Positions 1 to 6,236 of a stretch of 10,537 bases of DNA are shown one piece after another. The translations under genes were made by a program, and so were the position numbers. The stretch lies in NCBI GenBank assembly GCA_002440065.1, contig DJRK01000045.1, positions 995-11,531 on the forward strand, read 5' to 3'. This stretch comes from Atopobium sp. UBA6362. GTDB taxonomy: Bacteria > Actinomycetota > Coriobacteriia > Coriobacteriales > Atopobiaceae. The notes beneath the pieces were generated by a model. That model was not told the DNA's origin and searched no databases. It saw only the letters and a list, made by a program, of their open reading frames with translations. Position 1 is the first letter of the stretch; each line of letters begins with the position of its first letter.

Positions 1-2
1 AG

Positions 3-113
3 TTCGGGCAGGTGCGCACCGTGGAGATCGACGGCACGCCCTGGCTCGTTGGCAAGGACGTTGCCGCGGCGCTGGGGTACAAGAATCCTGGCAAGGCCAT
101 CATCGCCCACGCC
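3..113 (+). other. BRO-N (phage antirepressor) domain fragment
   Basis: Read in frame from base 3, the first 36 or so residues match the typical opening of BRO-N antirepressors: FGQVRTVEIDG, then PWLVGKDVAAALGYKNP, then KAIIAH. In that family the text normally continues with V-D-E-E-D. Here it changes at about base 111 into A-E-E-L-C-F-F-Y, which belongs to an SDR helix. The fragment has no start codon in the window and carries only the first part of the domain. It has no expected role in polysaccharide synthesis. It is either prophage sequence brought next to pelD by recombination or a mis-joined contig end. The domain call rests on recognised family wording, not on a search. Confidence 0.72.
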
Positions 114-1925
114 GCCGAGGAGCTCTGCTTCTTCTATGCGCAGAAGAGGGGCTTTGGCCTCAAGGTCCTGCGCTGCCCCTATCTCTATGCGAACTGCGAC
201 GCGTTCACGACGCCGTTTCTGGACGGGTTCTTCTCGGAGGCGTCGGGCGGCGCCTTGGCGCTGGGCGGTACCCCCGACTCGTCGCTCGCGCTGCTCTGCG
301 TGGACGATCTCGCGCGCCTCTTGCCGCGCATCTTCGAGTCGTGGACGCCGGACGACGAGGTGCTGAGCGTGCCCGACGTCTTTTGCCACACCCTCAAGGA
401 CATTGCCCAGGCGATTCTGGACGTGGTCCCGGAGCTCGATGGCGAGCACGTGGGCTTTGGCGACGGGCCGGGCTTGAGCATCGCCCCCGACGACCATATG
501 CTGCGCCGCCGCTACGGGTGGTTCCCGCGCTTCGACTTCATAGACGACGTGCCGGCGCTCTACGCGTCGTGGAAGTCGCGCCGCGAGGCCTCGCAGTCGA
601 GGCTCCGCAGGCTCCTCGACGCCCTGAGGTCCCAGCGGGGCTTCTTGCCCATCCTCGAGGTCGCCCTGGTATGGGTCGCCTTTGAGCTCCTGGAGCGCGC
701 GCTGGGGTCTTCCTCTCAGCTCTCCGTTATCGACTATCGGCTCGTCTACATCGTCATCTGTGCCACGGTCTACGGACTCGACCTGGGCGTCTTCGCCGCC
801 GTGCTCGCGTGCGCGGGGCTTGCGTTCTCGTACTTCTCGACGTACGGCTACACCGTGCAGACGCTCTTCTACGAGCCGAGCAACTGGCTGCCGTTCCTCG
901 CGTACCTGCTCGTGGGCGCGGTCTGCGGCTACGTACAGCTGCGCAACAGCGAGGGCATCAGGTTCCAGCGGGACGAGAACTCACTGCTCAGGGACAGGAA
1001 CTCCTTCATCGAGCGCCTCTATCGCGACGCGCTCGAGGACAAGCGCATGTTCCGCCGGCAGATCGTGGGGCGCCGCGACAGCTTTGGCAAGATCTACGAG
1101 GTCACGCGCGAGCTCGACGACGTGAACCCGCGCGAGATCTATCGCAAGTGCTGCCTTATCTTCCAGGACATCCTCGAGAACGACTCCGTTGCCATCTACC
1201 ACGTGACGGGGGAGGGGTCGTTTGCCCGCCTCGTCGCCGCGTGCCCGGGCGCCGCCGCGAGCTCGCCCCGCTCTATCCCGCTCGACGGGATGCTCGACGT
1301 GCTCTCCGCCATCGACGCGTCCGGCCTGTGGGTCAACCGGACGCTCAAGAAGGACGAGCCGATGTATGCCTACGGCGTAAGACGCGGCGAGTATCTCGCG
1401 GTCCTCATCGTGCTGCGCGAGGCGACGCCCGACCAGCTCACGCTCTACTACGAGAACCTCTTCAAGATCCTCTGCGGCCTCACCGAGACCTCGCTCGTGC
1501 GCGCCTTCGAGTACGAGGACGCGGTCAAGGACGCGCGCACCGAGCCGGGCAGCACGGTCCTTCTTCGCGGGCCGTTCCTGGACGAGCTCGCCGGCTCGTT
1601 CGCCCTCAAGGAAGCCAAGATGAGCGACCACCTGCTCCTGCGCGTGTGCGCCGAGGGGCTTTCCTACGGCGAGACGGTGCGGCGCGCTCTCTCGTGTGTG
1701 CGCGACTCCGATGCCGTCGGCAACCTCGGCGACGGCCTCTACCTGCTCATGGCGCAGGCGGGGGAGGCCGAGCTCCCGATCATCGCACGGAGGCTTGAGC
1801 ACGCGGGGCTATCCGTCGAGCGGGTGGGCTCGGAGGATGAGTACTCGCTCGTGAGCGCGCGCAAGCTCGAGCTCGCCGAGGGCCGTAGCCTTGCAGGCGC
1901 CGATAAGGACGGTGAGCGCCCATGA
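3..1925 (+). CDS. pelD: PelD-like c-di-GMP receptor with truncated SDR domain at its N-terminus (5' partial, chimeric start)
   Basis: The frame is open to the left edge, so the GTG at 12 is probably not a true start. Numbering residues from that GTG, 1-34 look like a phage BRO-N domain, and about 35-197 are the C-terminal half of an extended SDR/NAD-epimerase. Residues 212-311 hold about four hydrophobic helices, followed by a charged, probably coiled linker. A GAF-like domain covers about 372-495 and a degenerate GGDEF domain about 510-625. RDSD (564-567) lies exactly five residues before GDGLY (573-577), the spacing of the RxxD inhibitory site and the GGDEF motif. The active site is therefore lost while the c-di-GMP-binding site is kept, as in PelD. 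In the Pel family this protein sits in the inner membrane and switches polymer synthesis on when it binds c-di-GMP. The stop overlaps pelE (ATGA). PelD identity is strong; the N-terminal structure of the protein is uncertain. Confidence 0.88.
   Translation, partial: FGQVRTVEIDGTPWLVGKDVAAALGYKNPGKAIIAHAAEELCFFYAQKRGFGLKVLRCPYLYANCDAFTTPFLDGFFSEASGGALALGGTPDSSLALLCVDDLARLLPRIFESWTPDDEVLSVPDVFCHTLKDIAQAILDVVPELDGEHVGFGDGPGLSIAPDDHMLRRRYGWFPRFDFIDDVPALYASWKSRREASQSRLRRLLDALRSQRGFLPILEVALVWVAFELLERALGSSSQLSVIDYRLVYIVICATVYGLDLGVFAAVLACAGLAFSYFSTYGYTVQTLFYEPSNWLPFLAYLLVGAVCGYVQLRNSEGIRFQRDENSLLRDRNSFIERLYRDALEDKRMFRRQIVGRRDSFGKIYEVTRELDDVNPREIYRKCCLIFQDILENDSVAIYHVTGEGSFARLVAACPGAAASSPRSIPLDGMLDVLSAIDASGLWVNRTLKKDEPMYAYGVRRGEYLAVLIVLREATPDQLTLYYENLFKILCGLTETSLVRAFEYEDAVKDARTEPGSTVLLRGPFLDELAGSFALKEAKMSDHLLLRVCAEGLSYGETVRRALSCVRDSDAVGNLGDGLYLLMAQAGEAELPIIARRLEHAGLSVERVGSEDEYSLVSARKLELAEGRSLAGADKDGERP
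114..602 (+). other. C-terminal half of an SDR / NAD-dependent epimerase domain fused to PelD
   Basis: The stretch starts with A-E-E-L-C-F-F-Y, resembling the helix just after the catalytic YxxxK of extended SDR enzymes. It continues with L-K-V-L-R-C-P-Y-L-Y, the usual strand with R-P-x-x-x-Y/F-G-P character. A later C-V-D-D-L-A-R-L-L matches the 'V.D.A..' segment of epimerases. The Rossmann glycine motif and the YxxxK lysine should lie upstream and are absent, so this piece cannot bind NAD or catalyse on its own. As far as I know, an epimerase-like domain ahead of PelD occurs in some Gram-positive Pel loci. The intact protein here would then be roughly 130-150 residues longer at the front. 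Confidence 0.65.
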
Positions 1926-2884
1926 CGACCACGTGCGTCGCCGTGGCGCTTCTCGCTCTTCACATTCTTGCTTGCCTCTTCGTGTGGATGCTCGTGCGCG
2001 TCGGCATCCTGAACGTGAAGGGCCACCTGTTCGTCTTCATGCTGCTCGTCCCGGCGTGGGGGCTGCTTTGCGTTCTCGCGCTCGAGGTCAGGGGGCTTCT
2101 TCACGGCGACAGCCTGAGGGCCTCGACGCTCGAGGCGCTCCGTAACAACGACCGCGTCCATCGCCAGCTCCTCGTGGAGGGGCGCGAGGGCGATGCCGAG
2201 ACGGTTCCCCTGGAGGAGGCCCTCATTGTGGACGCCGCGCATGACCGGCGCCGCCTCATGCTCCAGATCCTGAACGACGACCCCGAGGGCTACATCTCGC
2301 TCCTCAAGGGGGCGAGCCTGAACGACGACGCCGAGGTCGCCCACTACGCCGCCGCGGCGATGTCGCAGATCACGAAGGAGGCCGACGTCAAGCTCCAGCG
2401 CCTCGAGCAGGCCTACGCGGCCGACCCCGCAGACGAGGCGGCCTTGGCCGAATACTGCGATTACCTGGGGAACTACCTTGATTCCGGCCTTGCGGAGGGC
2501 AAAGCCGCCCAGCTCCAGCGCGACCAGTATGCCCGCCTTCTCGAGCGGCGCCTCTCGCAGGTCCCCGACGACTCCGTCCTCCTGCGCAGGGCCGCTGCCG
2601 CCCGGCTGTGCCTCGGCGACTACGATGCGGCCGACGCGCTCATCGACCGCCTGCTCTCGGCCTCCCCACAGGACGAGGACGGTTGGGTGCTGCGCCTACG
2701 CGAGGCTGCGGCGGCGCGCGACGGCGAGCTCCTGGGCGAGACCCTCGAACAGATGGACTCCGAGCACGTGTATCTGGGCCCGGCTGCCCGCGAGGCCGTC
2801 GACTTCTGGCGCGGGTCCTCGACGCCCGATGCCTCTTACGAGCCTGCGCGGCCGGCGGCCCCGGTAGGGGGTGCGTCCGTATGA
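1922..2884 (+). CDS. pelE: PelE-like membrane protein with TPR repeats
   Basis: This 320-residue protein is close to the roughly 330 residues of Pseudomonas PelE. It opens with two hydrophobic helices (about 5-27 and 34-56), the second rich in L, V, W and F. A soluble, alanine- and leucine-rich helical part follows to the C-terminus. The second half (about 150-300) has TPR-like spacing, for example G-D-Y-D-A-A-D-A-L-I-D-R-L-L followed by S-P-Q-D-E-D-G-W. In the Pel family PelE is an inner-membrane scaffold that joins PelD and PelG and positions PelF. The ATG lies inside the pelD stop (ATGA), so translational coupling is likely. Only a weak AAGGA is seen at 1905-1909. The assignment depends as much on position between pelD and pelA as on sequence. 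Confidence 0.82.
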   Translation: MTTTCVAVALLALHILACLFVWMLVRVGILNVKGHLFVFMLLVPAWGLLCVLALEVRGLLHGDSLRASTLEALRNNDRVHRQLLVEGREGDAETVPLEEALIVDAAHDRRRLMLQILNDDPEGYISLLKGASLNDDAEVAHYAAAAMSQITKEADVKLQRLEQAYAADPADEAALAEYCDYLGNYLDSGLAEGKAAQLQRDQYARLLERRLSQVPDDSVLLRRAAAARLCLGDYDAADALIDRLLSASPQDEDGWVLRLREAAAARDGELLGETLEQMDSEHVYLGPAAREAVDFWRGSSTPDASYEPARPAAPVGGASV

Positions 2885-4746
2885 CGAGAAGACCCGTTGC
2901 TTGGCTCAAGCGCTTCCGGTGGAGCCGCCTGCTCCTCATTTGGGGCGCTTTCATCGCGATCGCCCTCGTGCTTTTTGCCGAGCGCGCCGGCATCCGCTAT
3001 GCCTCGTCCCCGCTCAAAGTGGGCTACCTCGACGATTCCCAGGCGATTCCCGCAAAGACGGCGCTCTTTGGTCAAGAAGCGCAGACGCTCGTCCTCTACG
3101 ACTCCTCCCAGGCGGGCGTCTCCGAGGCGAAGGAGCAGTTCGACCGGATTCTACTGGACATGAAGCTCGCGACGACGGAAGTCGACGTCGCCGGGGGCAC
3201 GCCGTCACTCCCGGACCTCGGGTCTTATCGACGCGTTATCGTCCTCATGCCGAGGCTCGATGCCTTGGGCCAGGGCCTTGTCGACCTTATGAGCTGGGTC
3301 GACGCGGGCGGCTCGGCTCTCTTTGCCATGACGCCCGAGTACTCGTCCTACCTCACCGCCTATGCTTCCAAGCTCGGCATCAAATGGGTGGCCGGCGGCT
3401 ATTCCGTCGCGGAGAGCATCGTCCCCTCGGATGGCTTCATGCTGGGGGCGGGGGAGCGCTACGACTTCACCGACCCCTTTGAGTCCTCCCTCACGGTCTC
3501 TCTGCGCGACGACACCGAGCTCTGCGCCCAGACGGGGGACTCCGGCGTGCCCCTCATCTGGCGCGCGCACCCCGGCTCGGGCACGGTCGTCTGCTGCAAC
3601 ATCGGCATCTACGGCAAGGTCATGCGCGGCTTCTACGCAGCCGCCGTGAGCCTGCTCTCGGACGCCTGCGCCTACCCGGTGATCAACGGCGCGACTTTCT
3701 ACCTCGACGACTTCCCGTCCCCCGTGCCCGGCGGCAACGGGGACTATGTCTACCGCGACTACGGCCTTTCCATCGCCGACTTCTACGCTAAGGTCTGGTG
3801 GCCCGACGTCTCGCGCATCGGCGAGAAGTACGGCGTCAAGTTCACCGGCGTCATGATCGAGAACTACTCCGACGACACCGAGGACGAGCCCGAGCGCCAG
3901 ACGGACTCCGCGCAGTTCCGCTACTACGGCGGCATGCTCCTCTCGCGCGGCGGCGAGGTCGGGTTCCACGGCTACAACCATCAGCCCCTCTGCCTCGGCG
4001 ACACCGATTACGGCGGCGAGTACTCCTATAAGACCTGGCCCGACGCGCTCTCGATCGCCTCGTCGCTCGATGAGCTCGCGAGCTTCAAGGACAGCGTCCT
4101 GCCCAACGCGACCTCGACGGTCTACGTCCCGCCCTCGAACATCCTCTCGGCTGCCGGCCGCAAGGTCTTCTCGTCGCATCCCGACGGTATCAGGACCATC
4201 GCGAGCACCTACTTCTCGGACGGCACAAGCTACCCGTACGTGCAGGAGTTCGGCGTCTCCGAGGACGGCATCGTGGAGCAGCCGCGCATCGTCTCGGGCA
4301 GCGTCGAGGGAGACTCCTTCATGCGGCTCGCCGCCGTCTCGGAGCTCAACATGCATTACGTGAGCACTCACTTCATGCACCCCGACGACCTGCTCGACCC
4401 CGATCGCGGCGCCGTGGAGGGATGGGAGAGCTACAAAGAAGGGCTGACGGGCTACCTCGACTGGCTCGAGTCCTCGGCCCCCGACATCCGCAAGCTCACC
4501 GGATCGGACTGCTCCGGCGCGATCCAGCGCTTCAGCTCCGTGACGGTCGACCTCAAGACGGGCTCGGACGCCTGGGAGCTCGACCTGGGCAACTTCGTCG
4601 ACGAGGCGTGGGTCTTCTTCCGCGCGAACGACGGCGACCCGGGCACGGTCGAGGGCGGCTCGCTCACCCGCCTCACCGGCAACCTGTACCTTCTCCACGC
4701 GACCTCTGGCCATGTCCGTATCGCGAGGACGGGGGCTTCGTCATGA
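2881..4746 (+). CDS. pelA: PelA-type polysaccharide deacetylase (DUF2194-like), membrane anchored, no hydrolase domain
   Basis: The ATG at 2881 overlaps the pelE stop and follows GGGGG at 2867-2871, giving 621 residues; an in-frame opening to 2608 lies inside pelE and is not used. A basic N-terminus (MTRRPVAWLKRFRW) and a hydrophobic helix at about 17-37 form an uncleaved signal anchor with no lipobox Cys. Residues about 45-265 resemble the DUF2194 ectodomain. The catalytic part has the NodB-type metal and acid residues: L-D-D-F-P with D276-D277, H-G-Y-N-H with H363 and H367, and a late T-H-F-M-H (497-500). In the Pel pathway this enzyme removes acetyl groups from GalNAc-rich polymer outside the membrane. 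The Pseudomonas protein (about 950 residues) carries an extra N-terminal glycoside hydrolase, which is missing here. The C-terminal 100 residues look like a beta-rich add-on domain. Confidence 0.86.
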   Translation: MTRRPVAWLKRFRWSRLLLIWGAFIAIALVLFAERAGIRYASSPLKVGYLDDSQAIPAKTALFGQEAQTLVLYDSSQAGVSEAKEQFDRILLDMKLATTEVDVAGGTPSLPDLGSYRRVIVLMPRLDALGQGLVDLMSWVDAGGSALFAMTPEYSSYLTAYASKLGIKWVAGGYSVAESIVPSDGFMLGAGERYDFTDPFESSLTVSLRDDTELCAQTGDSGVPLIWRAHPGSGTVVCCNIGIYGKVMRGFYAAAVSLLSDACAYPVINGATFYLDDFPSPVPGGNGDYVYRDYGLSIADFYAKVWWPDVSRIGEKYGVKFTGVMIENYSDDTEDEPERQTDSAQFRYYGGMLLSRGGEVGFHGYNHQPLCLGDTDYGGEYSYKTWPDALSIASSLDELASFKDSVLPNATSTVYVPPSNILSAAGRKVFSSHPDGIRTIASTYFSDGTSYPYVQEFGVSEDGIVEQPRIVSGSVEGDSFMRLAAVSELNMHYVSTHFMHPDDLLDPDRGAVEGWESYKEGLTGYLDWLESSAPDIRKLTGSDCSGAIQRFSSVTVDLKTGSDAWELDLGNFVDEAWVFFRANDGDPGTVEGGSLTRLTGNLYLLHATSGHVRIARTGASS

Positions 4747-6236
4747 GGATCTGCCTTGTGCTCGAGGGCTGCTACCCGTACGTCCACGGCGGCGTCTCCA
4801 CGTGGATGCACGGCTATATCCAGGCCATGCCGCAGCACGAGTTCGTGCTGTGGGTCATCGGCGCCCACGCCGCCGACCGCGACAAGTTCGTCTATGAGCT
4901 CCCGCCAAACGTCGTCGAGGTCCACCAGGTCTTCTTGGACGACGCGTTGAGGCTTACCGGCGAGGCCCGCGAGGCCACGTTCTCGGACGCCGAGCTCGCG
5001 GCGTTGGGCGAGCTCGTGAGGCTCGGCAGCCCCGACTGGGACGTGCTGTTCGACCTCTTCAACCGCCGTGGCGTCCACCCGCTCGCGTTTCTCCAGAGCC
5101 GCGAGTTCATGGACCTCTTCACGCGCGTGTGCCGCGAGGAGTACCCCTACGTCCCCTTCGCTGACGCCTTCCACACCATGCGATCCATGCTCCTGCCCGT
5201 CCTGTACCTGCTCTCGGGCGAGGTGCCCGAGGCCGACTGCTTCCACGCCATCTCGACCGGGTACGGTGGCCTCTTGGCCTGCCTCGGCTCCAGCGTGCGC
5301 AAGCGCCCGGTGCTCCTGACCGAGCACGGCATCTATACGCGCGAGCGCGAGGAGGAGATCATCCGCGCCGATTGGGTCGCGCCCACGTTCAAGCCTCGCT
5401 GGATCCGCTTCTTCTACATGTTGAGCGAGGAGATCTACCGCCGCGCCCACCGCGTGACGAGCTTGTTCCACGGCGCGCGCCAGACGCAGGTCGACCTGGG
5501 GTGCGACCCACGCAAATGCCTCGTCATCCCCAACGGCATCCAGTACGAGCGCTTCTGCGACATCCCGCTCAAGCCCGAGGACGGCTGGGTCGACATCGGG
5601 GCAGTCGTGCGCCTCGCGCCCATCAAGGACGTGAAGACCATGATCTACGCGTTCTTCGAGCTCGAGCAGCGTGTCCCGAACGTCCGCCTGCACATCATGG
5701 GCGGCGTGGACGACGAGGGCTACGCCGCGGAGTGCCATGCGCTCGTGGAGCAGCTCGGGGTCGAGAACCTCCTCTTCACGGGTCGCGTGGACGTGACGAA
5801 GTACATGGAGAAACTCGACTTCACGATCCTCACGAGCATCTCGGAGGGGCAGCCGCTCTCGGTCCTGGAGTCGCTTGCGGCCAGGCGCCCCTGCGTGACG
5901 ACCGATGTGGGCTGCTGCCGGGAGCTCCTCGAGGGCGGGCCCTACGACGACCTCGGCCGCGCCGGGTACGTGAGCCCCCCGATGTACCGCCGCGGCCTGG
6001 CCGACAACATGGAGCTCATGTGCGCTTCTCGGCAGCGTCGCGTCGAGATGGGCGAGATCGGCCAGCGGCGCGTGGCGGGGAGCTTCCTGCACCGGACGAT
6101 GCTCGACCGCTACGAGGCGGTCTACGACGAGACGGCTCGGGCGTTCGGGATCGACGGTGATTGCCAAACGAGCGGGAACGAAGACTTGCACAAAGGCTTG
6201 CACCAAGCGAGCGACGAGAAGGGAGGCGACGCCTGA
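4743..6236 (+). CDS. pelF: PelF, GT4-family glycosyltransferase for Pel polymer
   Basis: The 497-residue protein starts at an ATG overlapping the pelA stop (ATGA), with GGGGG at 4731-4735 as a likely ribosome site. The opening M-R-I-C-L-V-L-E-G-C-Y-P-Y-V-H-G-G-V-S-T is the PelF signature: the GT-B glycine loop plus EGxYPY. The second Rossmann half begins near V-V-R-L-A-P-I-K-D-V-K and carries the GT4 E-x7-E pair (E368 and E376, in SEGQPLSVLES). There is no signal peptide or membrane helix, so it is cytosolic and presumably docks on the PelD/PelE/PelG complex. The family uses UDP-sugars to polymerise the Pel chain. Length matches the roughly 507 residues of the Pseudomonas enzyme. The last 30 residues are a polar, low-complexity tail containing a small tandem repeat. 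The in-frame extension upstream of 4743 is inside pelA and rejected. Confidence 0.95.
   Translation: MRICLVLEGCYPYVHGGVSTWMHGYIQAMPQHEFVLWVIGAHAADRDKFVYELPPNVVEVHQVFLDDALRLTGEAREATFSDAELAALGELVRLGSPDWDVLFDLFNRRGVHPLAFLQSREFMDLFTRVCREEYPYVPFADAFHTMRSMLLPVLYLLSGEVPEADCFHAISTGYGGLLACLGSSVRKRPVLLTEHGIYTREREEEIIRADWVAPTFKPRWIRFFYMLSEEIYRRAHRVTSLFHGARQTQVDLGCDPRKCLVIPNGIQYERFCDIPLKPEDGWVDIGAVVRLAPIKDVKTMIYAFFELEQRVPNVRLHIMGGVDDEGYAAECHALVEQLGVENLLFTGRVDVTKYMEKLDFTILTSISEGQPLSVLESLAARRPCVTTDVGCCRELLEGGPYDDLGRAGYVSPPMYRRGLADNMELMCASRQRRVEMGEIGQRRVAGSFLHRTMLDRYEAVYDETARAFGIDGDCQTSGNEDLHKGLHQASDEKGGDA
6185..6208 (+). repeat. Two-unit 12-bp tandem repeat in the 3' end of pelF
   Basis: CTTGCACAAAGG (6185-6196) is followed directly by CTTGCACCAAGC (6197-6208), nine of twelve bases identical in order. 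It encodes L-H-K-G then L-H-Q-A in the PelF tail, beyond the folded domain. The stretch is visibly less GC-rich than its surroundings. It probably arose by slippage in an unconstrained tail. Confidence 0.6.
6221..6226 (+). promoter_or_regulatory. Strong Shine-Dalgarno for pelG inside pelF
   Basis: GGGAGG lies nine bases before the ATG at 6236 and within the last codons of pelF. It supports the 6236 start over the upstream in-frame opening at 6161. Together with the TGATG junction it suggests that pelG can be initiated both de novo and by re-initiation. Confidence 0.65.

Noticed and set aside
2608..2880. Upstream extension of the pelA frame
   Set aside because: Arginine- and glycine-rich out-of-frame reading of pelE; the ATG at 2881 has a ribosome site, an ATGA overlap and begins a proper signal anchor.
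3205..4713. Long minus-strand open frame (502 residues) opposite pelA
   Set aside because: Composition is rich in V, A, R, E, H and D with no domain sense, typical of the antisense shadow of a high-GC gene; the plus-strand frame has clear family motifs.
4422..4742. Upstream extension of the pelF frame
   Set aside because: Lies in pelA and has shadow composition; the conserved PelF N-terminus begins at 4743.
4452..6206. Long minus-strand open frame (584 residues) opposite pelF
   Set aside because: Shadow of pelF; no ribosome site or recognisable domain, and the plus strand holds the GT4 signature.
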